The notes under the pieces were generated by a model. The model made no database searches and was not told where the DNA came from. It worked only from the letters and a program-made list of their open reading frames with translations. Source: a virus. From it: a DNA stretch of 23,497 nt. Of this stretch, positions 1 to 5,525 are shown piece after piece. The translations under genes were made by a program, and so were the position numbers. Numbering within the stretch: the stretch's first letter is position 1; every line of letters starts with the position of its first letter. The DNA lies in the IMG/VR virus record IMGVR_UViG_3300043466_000493, positions 1-23,497 of that record, one strand, 5' to 3'.

Positions 1-2112
1 CATATAACGTAATAATGGATATCTATTTAAAATTGTTTGCACTTTAGTTTCTGCCGCCAACTGGAATTCCTTTAATTCTTTATAGATATTATCGTTGGAA
101 TATATATTCGCCAACATCATATAGGAATTAATTGAACCTGGTTTGTTGTTTTTCGAATTATTTGTTATATTGAATTCTTGAACAACTTTCTTGAATGGAG
201 AATTATCATTCAATTTATCCAATATATTTTTATTATACTTGAATTTATTGATGCAGTCAATATTCAAATCTGCATAAATTCGATTCTTAATGGATTCTTT
301 TTCGGATTGTAATTTATCGATAATAACACGTTCAATATTTATCCAATTTGGATAATTCGAAAGTGATTCAATATCCCCTTTTCTGATTCCATAAATAGTC
401 ATACGTGAACCAATCGGTCCAAAAAAACCACATTCTTTCAATAATTTATAGACTCCTTTAAAGTCAGTAGTGTAATTTGAAATAACATTATACCCAGAAA
501 GAGGAATATAATACATGGTATTCGTCGTGTTATTTAGATCTTGTAATTTACCACATTCTTTCCAAGTATAATTTGGATTGTAATATTTTCTATTATCTTC
601 TTGTATTTTAACAACTGTTACATCTTTGGTTCTCTTTTTCTTTTCCAATTCCGGAAGGGTAGAAACATTTATGATAATATCATCTGGTGGATTACTTATT
701 GACTTGAAGAATTCTTCAAGATTCATATCTTTATCTTTATCGATTTTCTGTAAAAGGATAAATTTCTTTATCTTGTGTCCTGTTTCTAGATTATCGATAT
801 ATCGTTTACATCTTTCTCCAGCACCAATAGTCGTATCATTAATAATGAACTTGTATTTTGAACATGTTTGATACATATTAATGCCAGAGTTATTTAGATC
901 ATATCTTCTAGTTCTTCCAGAATACGAATCCTTTTCGAAAGAATTAATTGAAATATTGAATTCAGAACACTTTTCTCGCGAAATAGAAATTACATTGTAA
1001 TAGATTTCATGTAAATTATTGTATTTGTTAATTGCGACAACATTTAAGTTATTATTATTTACATATTCTGTCACAGTCATCTTCCAAATAGGAAGAGAAT
1101 TTTTATTAACTAAGAAATCTGCAAGAAACCAAGAATTATGATTGTGTTGTTTAGCTTGTTCATCTAGAATACAGTACAATGAATCACTTAACTTTTGAAG
1201 TTTATTCTTGATTGAAGAAATAGTCAACGGAGTGTAAGCCAAACCTTCTCGAGAAGCTTGGAAATCTAATTCTCCAATATTGAATTCCATTACAAGATTA
1301 TTGGATAGTAAAGAATGCAGTTTATCCGTTAAATTCGTTTTTGCGTTTGGAACATCAATAGGATAACAGATATTTCCCATCAGAGCTTTACTAGTACCAT
1401 AACCTCTTGTAGATAATACATGAATTCCTGGTATGATATTCTGTTCTTCGTAATTCTTTTCTCTTTTAACGACGTAATCGAAAGATAATGTATACTCTCT
1501 ATTACCGGAGATATTTGGTTGTGTCTCGAACCAGATAAATACGTTAGGAGCTTCTGTGACAAACTTAACGATATCGTCTTGGTTATCTACTGAAAATTTA
1601 ATCTCAACGCCGTTCGGTTCTGTCGTATCAGAAACTCCCATAGACGCAATGGAAGGGATGCCATGTTCATTCACGAACGCACTAAAAATCCAACACTTAC
1701 CGTTCTTAATCGTAGTGATGCTGAAGTTTTCAGTATAACTGAATGGTGATTTGGAACCAAGTCCAAGTGCACCAACGAATTCATTCGAATGCGTTTTCGT
1801 TGATTCGAAATAAGTTGTATAGATAGATTTCACTTGTGTGTCATCTAGACCAGTTCCATAATCACGAATAGAGAACCATGGTTCAATACGATTAGGAAGG
1901 TGTACGTCAAACGGAATATCCTTCTTTCCTGCTGCCACATGCGAATCATAAGCATTACAAGAAAGTTCTCGAATAATCGCTTTAATCTTATTTGCATATA
2001 AACCAGAACTTAAAATCGAGAATGCTTTCGAAGAATTCTTGATTTTAAATTCATCTGTTCTATCAATAGAAGAAAGAACAACATTATTATCAGGAGAATG
2101 TGAAATAATCAT
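1..2112 (-). CDS. rIIA: RIIA-like protein, GHKL ATPase (3' end cut by window edge)
   Basis: The frame is open from ATG 2112 to the window edge, giving 704 codons with no stop; T4 RIIA is about 725 aa, so only a short C-terminus is missing. The N-terminal 130 residues show a GHKL ATP-binding fold: an N-box RELSCNAYDS near residues 48-57, a G1 box DYGTG at 84-88 and a G2 box GALGLGSKSP at 114-123. This order and spacing match phage RIIA rather than a histidine kinase, since there is no H-box, receiver domain or membrane segment. In T4, RIIA with RIIB gives membrane-associated protection against RexAB exclusion; the exact biochemical role is unresolved. An AAGG ribosome site lies 9 nt upstream of the ATG. 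No rIIB is visible; it may lie beyond the left edge. Confidence 0.85.
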   Translation of the reverse strand, partial: MIISHSPDNNVVLSSIDRTDEFKIKNSSKAFSILSSGLYANKIKAIIRELSCNAYDSHVAAGKKDIPFDVHLPNRIEPWFSIRDYGTGLDDTQVKSIYTTYFESTKTHSNEFVGALGLGSKSPFSYTENFSITTIKNGKCWIFSAFVNEHGIPSIASMGVSDTTEPNGVEIKFSVDNQDDIVKFVTEAPNVFIWFETQPNISGNREYTLSFDYVVKREKNYEEQNIIPGIHVLSTRGYGTSKALMGNICYPIDVPNAKTNLTDKLHSLLSNNLVMEFNIGELDFQASREGLAYTPLTISSIKNKLQKLSDSLYCILDEQAKQHNHNSWFLADFLVNKNSLPIWKMTVTEYVNNNNLNVVAINKYNNLHEIYYNVISISREKCSEFNISINSFEKDSYSGRTRRYDLNNSGINMYQTCSKYKFIINDTTIGAGERCKRYIDNLETGHKIKKFILLQKIDKDKDMNLEEFFKSISNPPDDIIINVSTLPELEKKKRTKDVTVVKIQEDNRKYYNPNYTWKECGKLQDLNNTTNTMYYIPLSGYNVISNYTTDFKGVYKLLKECGFFGPIGSRMTIYGIRKGDIESLSNYPNWINIERVIIDKLQSEKESIKNRIYADLNIDCINKFKYNKNILDKLNDNSPFKKVVQEFNITNNSKNNKPGSINSYMMLANIYSNDNIYKELKEFQLAAETKVQTILNRYPLLRYM

Positions 2113-2139
2113 TATTAATAACCTTGTCAGTTGTATACA

Positions 2140-2145
2140 ATTATA
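2140..2145 (-). promoter_or_regulatory. Candidate -10 box upstream of rIIA
   Basis: A perfect TATAAT occurs on the minus strand 28 nt before the rIIA start codon. No convincing -35 hexamer sits 16-18 bp upstream; TTGATC is only 7 bp away and TTTACA is 23 bp away. It could be an activator-dependent (middle-type) promoter or chance in AT-rich DNA. Confidence 0.3.
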
Positions 2146-2154
2146 CTACATTGA

Positions 2155-2190
2155 TCAAATAATTCTTTTGTAAATTGATTTCTTTATCAT
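2155..2190 (-). pseudogene. Truncated last copy of the hexamer-array gene (MIKKSIYKRII-stop)
   Basis: The copy of the repeat spacer nearest rIIA still encodes the N-terminal module MIKKSIYKRII but is followed directly by TGA instead of a hexamer array, leaving 11 codons. It is best read as the truncated terminal member of the tandem family upstream of it (2195-2856). Its 45-bp spacer is identical to the preceding copy. Confidence 0.45.
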
Positions 2191-2194
2191 ATTT

Positions 2195-2419
2195 TTAGTT
2201 AGACCCAGACCTAGACCCAGACCTAGACCTAGACCAAGACCCAGACTCAGACCCAGACCAAGACCAAGACCCAGACCCAGACCAAGACCTAGACCCAGAC
2301 CAAGACTCAGACCAAGACCAAGACCAAGACCAAGACCCAGACTCAGACCAAGACCTAGACCCAGACTCAGACCCAGACCTAGACCAAATAATTCTTTTGT
2401 AAATTGATTTCTTTATCAT
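2195..2419 (-). CDS. Repeat-array small ORF, copy 1 (Ser-X repeat, 74 aa)
   Basis: It begins at the ATG inside the conserved spacer with MIKKSIYKRI, then runs as Ser alternating with Gly, Arg, Trp or Glu, and ends Ser-Asn-stop. No known family is recognised. Support for coding is indirect: every spacer copy supplies an in-frame start, and a degenerate upstream relative keeps the same frame. Against it, a hexamer repeat is automatically open in several frames, and there is no Shine-Dalgarno site; the upstream stop is only 4 nt before the ATG, so any translation would rely on coupling. Arrays are whole multiples of six bases, so length changes in the array would preserve this frame. Confidence 0.4.
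   Translation of the reverse strand: MIKKSIYKRIIWSRSGSESGSRSWSESGSWSWSWSWSESWSGSRSWSGSGSWSWSGSESGSWSRSRSGSRSGSN
2201..2386. repeat. Hexamer array 1 (31 units of AGACNN)
   Basis: It consists of exactly 31 uninterrupted 6-bp units on the plus strand: AGACCC x10, AGACCA x11, AGACCT x6, AGACTC x4. AGACCG is absent. The minus strand is G-rich (GGGTCT, AGGTCT, TGGTCT, GAGTCT). The order of variants is irregular. Confidence 0.97.
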
Positions 2420-2429
2420 ATTTTTAGTT
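2387..2429. repeat. Conserved spacer between hexamer arrays 1 and 2
   Basis: This is a copy of a roughly 45-bp AT-rich spacer that recurs beside each array: about 2156-2200, 2385-2429, about 2632-2676 and, truncated, 2825-2855. The first two copies are identical. The third differs only at the array junction (AATATTTC for AATAATTC). The fourth shares that junction but diverges at its other end. On the minus strand it carries a stop, then ATG and a Lys/Ile-rich N-terminus. Confidence 0.9.
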
Positions 2430-2666
2430 AGACCCAGACCTAAACCTAAACCTAGACCTAGACCCAGACCTAAACCTAGACCTAGACCTAGACCCAGACC
2501 CAGACCTAGACCAAGACTCAGACCAAGACCTAGACCAAGACCCAGACTCAGACCTAGACTCAGACCCAGACCAAGACCAAGACTCAGACCTAGACTCAGA
2601 CCCAGACCTAGACCCAGACCTAGACCAAGACCCAATATTTCTTTTGTAAATTGATTTCTTTATCAT
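2424..2666 (-). CDS. Repeat-array small ORF, copy 2 (Ser-X repeat, 80 aa)
   Basis: It has the same architecture as the flanking copies: the module MIKKSIYKRNIG from the conserved spacer, then an alternating Ser-X tract with X = Arg, Trp, Gly or Glu, then Ser-Asn-stop. It is the longest copy (34 hexamers). It alone carries three AAACCT hexamers (plus strand), which introduce Phe in place of Ser near its C-terminus. Function is unknown; the composition is low-complexity, with Arg and Trp against Glu. The stop lies 4 nt before the start of the next copy. Expression is unproven. Confidence 0.4.
   Translation of the reverse strand: MIKKSIYKRNIGSWSRSGSRSGSESRSESWSWSGSESRSESGSWSRSWSESWSRSGSGSRSRSRFRSGSRSRFRFRSGSN
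2430..2633. repeat. Hexamer array 2 (34 units)
   Basis: It consists of exactly 34 uninterrupted units on the plus strand: AGACCC x9, AGACCT x11, AGACCA x6, AGACTC x5, AAACCT x3. The AAACCT variant occurs only here, at units 3, 4 and 8. Confidence 0.97.
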
Positions 2667-2670
2667 ATTT

Positions 2671-2856
2671 TTAGTTAGACCTAGACCAAGACCAAGACCC
2701 AGACCCAGACCCAGACCTAGACTCAGACCTAGACCTAGACTCAGACCTAGACCTAGACTCAGACCAAGACCCAGACCAAGACCCAGACCAAGACCAAGAC
2801 CTAGACCCAGACCAAGACCTAGACCCAATATTTCTTTTGTAAATTGATTTCTTCAT
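2671..2856 (-). CDS. Repeat-array small ORF, copy 3 (Ser-X repeat, 61 aa)
   Basis: It starts MKKSIYKRNIG and continues as a Ser-X tract (X = Arg, Trp, Gly, Glu) ending Ser-Asn-stop. Relative to the other spacers, two substitutions remove the usual ATG and create a new one a single codon later, so a start is kept in frame. Its ATG overlaps the stop of the upstream ORF (2853-2960) as ATGA, the usual arrangement of translationally coupled genes. These two points are the best evidence that this strand and frame encode protein. No homologous family is recognised. Confidence 0.45.
   Translation of the reverse strand: MKKSIYKRNIGSRSWSGSRSWSWSGSWSGSWSESRSRSESRSRSESRSGSGSGSWSWSRSN
2677..2826. repeat. 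Hexamer array 3 (25 units)
   Basis: It consists of exactly 25 uninterrupted units on the plus strand: AGACCC x7, AGACCT x8, AGACCA x7, AGACTC x3. Units 4-6 are three consecutive AGACCC, giving three GGG runs on the minus strand separated by TCT, a spacing compatible with G-quadruplex formation. Confidence 0.97.
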
Positions 2857-2960
2857 GATGTAGGAGTCCAAGTTGCTACCGACCAACCAGATGAATTAGA
2901 ACCAGATCTAGATGCAATATTTTTACAAGTTCTCTTGTAAACATATTTTTCATAGAACAA
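2853..2960 (-). CDS. Short ORF, apparent non-expanded relative of the repeat genes (35 aa)
   Basis: It reads from TTG 2960 as MFYEKYVYKR, then NIASRSGSNSSGW and a unique tail VATWTPTS before TGA. YKR, NI and S-R-S-G-S align in frame with the repeat ORFs downstream, but the hexamer periodicity is imperfect, so it resembles an ancestral or decayed copy. The stop overlaps the next ATG (ATGA). There is no good ribosome site, and the start is uncertain: an ATG at 2953 is in another frame, and the frame is open back to a stop at 2979. It sits just after the terminator of the upstream gene. Confidence 0.35.
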   Translation of the reverse strand: MFYEKYVYKRTCKNIASRSGSNSSGWSVATWTPTS

Positions 2961-2967
2961 ATAAAAG

Positions 2968-2992
2968 GATGGGGGATTTTAAATCCCCCATC
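2968..2992 (-). terminator. Rho-independent terminator of the small gene at 2995-3261
   Basis: A near-perfect inverted repeat (stem GATGGGGGAT with ATCCCCCATC, loop TTTAA) starts 2 nt after the stop codon on the minus strand. It is followed by the T-rich CTTTTATTTGTT. The hairpin is symmetric, but only the minus side has both a gene end and T-rich sequence. Confidence 0.8.
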
Positions 2993-2994
2993 AC

Positions 2995-3261
2995 TTAACC
3001 CTTCTTGCCGATGCCGAAAGACTCAATCGCAGAAGTCTGGATATACCAAGACTTGGTAGGAAGACTCTGAGCGTCCTTGTACTTCGCATCGCTGAACGGA
3101 CCAGTCTCATAAACAATCTTCGCATCGTCTAGAAGGACACATGTATCGTTCACTCCAGTGAGTGTACCAGCATAGATGTAGTTCGCACAGAACAACATCA
3201 CATGCTCACCTAGAAGGGCAACCAAACCTTCGCCCTGTACTTCTGTAAGAATCTTCTTCAT
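2995..3261 (-). CDS. Small conserved phage protein, possible Sm-like fold
   Basis: This is an 88-aa protein. Around residues 16-52 it reads as a short beta-barrel pattern: LLGEHVMLFCANYIYAG, then TGVNDTCVLLDDA, similar in layout to the Sm1 strand region of Hfq/LSm proteins. It then has a conserved-looking tail around YKDAQ and SWYIQTSAIESFG. I recall this type as a small hypothetical found in diverse phages and bacteria; a function is not established, and the Sm reading is inference. It has a strong AAGGAG ribosome site 8 nt before ATG, its own sigma70-like promoter (3282-3310) and a terminator, so it is a monocistronic unit. Its GC content is visibly higher than its neighbours, suggesting separate acquisition or strong expression. 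Confidence 0.75.
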   Translation of the reverse strand: MKKILTEVQGEGLVALLGEHVMLFCANYIYAGTLTGVNDTCVLLDDAKIVYETGPFSDAKYKDAQSLPTKSWYIQTSAIESFGIGKKG

Positions 3262-3281
3262 AATTATTTCTCCTTAGAATT

Positions 3282-3310
3282 ATTTTACTAAATTGCGGTT
3301 TAGTCGTCAA
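3282..3310 (-). promoter_or_regulatory. Sigma70-type promoter for the 88-aa gene
   Basis: On the minus strand TTGACG (3310-3305), 17 bp, TAAAAT (3287-3282). Transcription would start about 14 nt upstream of the ATG, leaving a leader that just includes the AAGGAG site. Confidence 0.7.
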
Positions 3311-3366
3311 TCAAAATTAACTGCGACCATAAATTTCAGCAATACCACAACACCAAACAAAACAAC

Positions 3367-3597
3367 TTACTTCGTCCCGCCATAATAATATCGTCTCGTG
3401 TCATCAGGCTGTTCTTTGTATCCACAAATCTTTCCGTCTTTGACATTATTATATCCCTTGTAATTTCCTGAGTCGTGAAGAATCTGTTCAAGAACAGCAA
3501 TCATGCCCCAGCGAGTATCGACAGAACACGTGGAAACATCTAAAATTCGATTCACAGTATCGACAACATCAGTCACCCGAACAGTTTTCCTTTTCAT
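3367..3597 (-). CDS. Conserved small phage protein of unknown function (76 aa)
   Basis: I take the start at MKRKTVRV (ATG 3597). An upstream in-frame ATG at 3666 would place the promoter inside the gene and add a 23-residue Arg/Lys-rich stretch with no ribosome site. The protein has a helical N-terminal half (VTDVVDTVNRILD), a central segment around RWGMIAVLEQILHDSGNYKGY, and ends PDDTRRYYYGGTK. This pattern (RxGxxxxLExxLxxxGxYxGF, then D-TRR-Y-Y) recurs in small phage hypotheticals I recognise, but no role is known. The -10 box of its promoter ends 6 nt before the ATG, so the mRNA is predicted to be leaderless or nearly so. Confidence 0.65.
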   Translation of the reverse strand: MKRKTVRVTDVVDTVNRILDVSTCSVDTRWGMIAVLEQILHDSGNYKGYNNVKDGKICGYKEQPDDTRRYYYGGTK

Positions 3598-3603
3598 AGA
3601 ACC

Positions 3604-3632
3604 ATTATACCTTATCCATTCAACCGAAGCAA
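3604..3632 (-). promoter_or_regulatory. Sigma70-type promoter giving a predicted leaderless mRNA
   Basis: On the minus strand TTGCTT (3632-3627), 17 bp, TATAAT (3609-3604). A start 7 nt downstream of the -10 falls on the A of ATG 3597. The hexamers match the promoter upstream of the NAMPT-like gene exactly (TTGCTT, TATAAT). Confidence 0.7.
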
Positions 3633-3704
3633 GTTTTTTTCGAAAGAATATTCTCTTTAGAATCAATAGTTTGCAGTAAGATATTGAAAATAAAGGAGAT
3701 ATTC

Positions 3705-3723
3705 TTTTTTTTTTTTATTTTTT
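3705..3723. promoter_or_regulatory. T-tract between divergent promoters (possible UP element)
   Basis: On the plus strand, T12-A-T6 lies 10 bp upstream of the -35 box of the promoter at 3734-3762, where A/T tracts contact the RNA polymerase alpha subunit. No plus-strand gene ends upstream, so a terminator role on this strand is unlikely. Confidence 0.4.
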
Positions 3724-3733
3724 CTAGAAAACC

Positions 3734-3762
3734 TTTACATGCTTGACTCAGTACGCTATAAT
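3734..3762 (+). promoter_or_regulatory. Sigma70-type promoter for the rightward early block
   Basis: TTTACA (3734-3739), 17 bp, TATAAT (3757-3762). The spacer also contains TTGACT, but only 8 bp from the -10, too close to act as its -35. Transcription start is expected near 3769, giving a leader of about 29 nt for the gene at 3798. Confidence 0.7.
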
Positions 3763-3797
3763 GGGTATGTACCGATTGAAAGGAATATTAAACTGAA

Positions 3798-3998
3798 ATG
3801 GCTTCTGAAAAAAACTTCAATGTTTCGTTCTCTTTCAATCCGATGTTTGGACTACTATTCATCGGATTGAAATTAACTGGTCACATTACCTGGTCTTGGC
3901 TTTGGGTACTCTCTCCTCTTTGGATTCCAGCCGCAATATTCCTTGGTTTGTTTTTGCTTGCTGGGTTCTTCCTGTTTTTGGCAACTATTTTTAAGTAA
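3798..3998 (+). CDS. Small membrane protein with two hydrophobic segments
   Basis: This 66-aa protein has an uncharged N-terminal stretch, then hydrophobic segments around residues 16-26 (FGLLFIGLKL) and 31-65, rich in Trp/Phe/Leu and containing TWSWLWVLSPLWIPAA. This Trp-rich signature (GLKLTGxIxWSWxWVLxPLWI) is typical of small inner-membrane proteins in many phages whose function is not known. AAAGG lies 14 nt upstream of the ATG, a long spacing, so translation may be modest. It is the first gene of the rightward block; the next promoter lies immediately after its stop. Confidence 0.7.
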   Translation: MASEKNFNVSFSFNPMFGLLFIGLKLTGHITWSWLWVLSPLWIPAAIFLGLFLLAGFFLFLATIFK

Positions 3999-4001
3999 AG
4001 C

Positions 4002-4030
4002 TTGCTTTCTGATTCTATATTTAGTATAAT
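4002..4030 (+). promoter_or_regulatory. Sigma70-type promoter for the NAMPT-like gene
   Basis: TTGCTT (4002-4007), 17 bp, TATAAT (4025-4030). Start is expected near 4037, just before the AGAAAGG ribosome site. This argues that the gene begins at ATG 4050 and not at an upstream in-frame TTG at 4002. Confidence 0.75.
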
Positions 4031-4049
4031 GAATAAAGAAAGGTTAATT

Positions 4050-5525
4050 ATGAACACCATCCCAGTTCTCTTAGCAGACTTCTACAAGATTGATCACGTT
4101 CGCCAATATCCAGAAGGAGTGACACGAGTCTACTCAAATTGGACTGCACGAAAATCTCGTGTCCCTGGTATTGAAAAAATTGTTGTTTTTGGACACCAGT
4201 ATTTTCTACTTGATCTTCTGAAGGAATTCGATAATAGCTTTTTCTCTGTGCCTTGGATCGAAGTAGAAGCAGAATATGTCCGTGTAATCTCTAAAACTCT
4301 TGGAATTCAGAATCCCAAAACAGACCACATCAAGGCACTTCATGATGAAGGACGTCTTCCTATTAACATCTACGCAATTCCGGAAGGATATTCGGTTAAT
4401 ATTGGAATTCCATCTCTTGTCATTTACAATACAGTCGACCACGCTTTCTGGCTTCCTAATTTCCTAGAAACGATTCTTTCTCTATCTATTTGGAAACCAT
4501 ACACTTCGGCAACGACTGCTCTTGAATATCGTAAGATTGGTATGGAATGGGCACGAAAAGCAGGAGAGACTGATTTTGGTTTCATCGATTATCAATTCCA
4601 CGATTTCTCCATGCGTGGTATGTCGTCTCTAGGTGATGCAGTAGCTTCTGGTATGGGTCACCTTCTATCGTTCAATGGAACTGATACTATCCCTGCTATT
4701 CTAGCAGCTGAGCATTATTATGATGCAAACATTGCTACGACAGGTTCTTCTGTTCCTGCTACAGAGCACTCTGTTATGTGTGCTGGTGGTAAAGAAGACG
4801 AATTTGAAACTTTCCGTCGTCTAGTTGAAGATATCTATCCAGAAGGAATCGTTTCGATCGTTTCTGATACTTGGGATCTGTGGACTGTTCTAACAGACTT
4901 CATGCCTCGTTTGAAAGATAAAATCATTGCTCGTAACGGTAAGATTGTTATTCGTCCTGATTCCGGTGATCCTGTTGAGATTGTACTAGGCAAGAATAAT
5001 TCTAGCATTCAAGAACGAGGTAATGGACCAGCTGATCTTGGTGTCTTGGCTCTTCTGAAAGAAGTTTTTGGTTTGGATCATAATCGTATGATCAACAAAG
5101 CAGGTTGTATCTATGGTGATTCGATTACGTTGGATCGTGCACGCCAGATTCTATCTGGCATCGTTGAGAAATTGAAGATCTCACCATATAATATGGTGTT
5201 TGGTGTCGGGTCATATACTTATGAGTATGTCACAAGAGACACTTTCGGATTCGCAATGAAGGCGACTGCTATCGAAAAAGATGGAAAAATCATTCCTATC
5301 TTTAAGGATCCAAAGACTGATTCTGGAATGAAGAAATCTCGTAAAGGTATTCTTGCTGTCTACAAGGCTCCAGATTGGACTCCGGAAAATAACAACTGGA
5401 TTTGTAAGGAAGAAGCGACTCTCGAAGAACTTGAAAATTGCGACTTGACTTGCATCTTGAAAGACGGTATACTGAATAAAGTGAAGTTTGAAACCATTAA
5501 GGAGCGTGTTCGTGTCCAATCGTAA
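4050..5525 (+). CDS. nadV: Nicotinamide phosphoribosyltransferase-like (NAMPT/NadV or Namat)
   Basis: At 491 aa it matches the usual NAMPT length. NAMPT joins nicotinamide to PRPP to make NMN. Family motifs are in order: an N-terminal DFYKIDHVRQYPEG with SNWTARKSR, a central FHDFSMRGMSS near residue 184, FNGTDTIPA near 208, PATEHSVMCAGGKEDEFE holding the phosphorylatable catalytic His at about residue 240, VSDTWDLW near 272, and the substrate-binding IVIRPDSGDP near 299. The start is chosen from promoter and AAAGG placement. It overlaps the next gene, a PRPP-synthetase-like enzyme, by 14 bp. That pairing fits NAD salvage, or alternatively the phage NARP1 pathway, in which a NAMPT homologue uses ADPR-pyrophosphate. 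The sequence alone does not separate the two. Confidence 0.93.
   Translation: MNTIPVLLADFYKIDHVRQYPEGVTRVYSNWTARKSRVPGIEKIVVFGHQYFLLDLLKEFDNSFFSVPWIEVEAEYVRVISKTLGIQNPKTDHIKALHDEGRLPINIYAIPEGYSVNIGIPSLVIYNTVDHAFWLPNFLETILSLSIWKPYTSATTALEYRKIGMEWARKAGETDFGFIDYQFHDFSMRGMSSLGDAVASGMGHLLSFNGTDTIPAILAAEHYYDANIATTGSSVPATEHSVMCAGGKEDEFETFRRLVEDIYPEGIVSIVSDTWDLWTVLTDFMPRLKDKIIARNGKIVIRPDSGDPVEIVLGKNNSSIQERGNGPADLGVLALLKEVFGLDHNRMINKAGCIYGDSITLDRARQILSGIVEKLKISPYNMVFGVGSYTYEYVTRDTFGFAMKATAIEKDGKIIPIFKDPKTDSGMKKSRKGILAVYKAPDWTPENNNWICKEEATLEELENCDLTCILKDGILNKVKFETIKERVRVQS
5445..5473 (+). promoter_or_regulatory. Internal sigma70-type promoter for the prs-like gene
   Basis: TTGACT (5445-5450), 17 bp, TATACT (5468-5473), lying inside the 3' end of the NAMPT-like gene. 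Both hexamers and the final GG of the spacer match the promoter at 6874-6902. Confidence 0.7.

Noticed and set aside
2174-2826. Plus-strand Arg-Pro and Asp-X repeat frames across the arrays
   Set aside because: They are open but no ATG, GTG or TTG with a ribosome site precedes them; a stop lies immediately upstream in the Asp-X frame.
2195-2828. Long Gly-Leu repeat frames on the minus strand, starting from TTG inside the arrays
   Set aside because: A hexamer repeat leaves several frames open automatically. These frames have no spacer-encoded start and only run by chance into the Ser-X frame of the next unit.
2155-2860. CRISPR array
   Set aside because: The long tracts are themselves hexamer repeats, not unique spacers, and the conserved segments lack CRISPR repeat features; no cas gene is present.
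3705-3723. Terminator T-run on the plus strand
   Set aside because: No hairpin precedes it and no plus-strand gene ends upstream.
4002-4049. TTG 4002 as the start of the NAMPT-like gene
   Set aside because: It falls on the -35 box; the promoter, AAAGG site and family length all point to ATG 4050.
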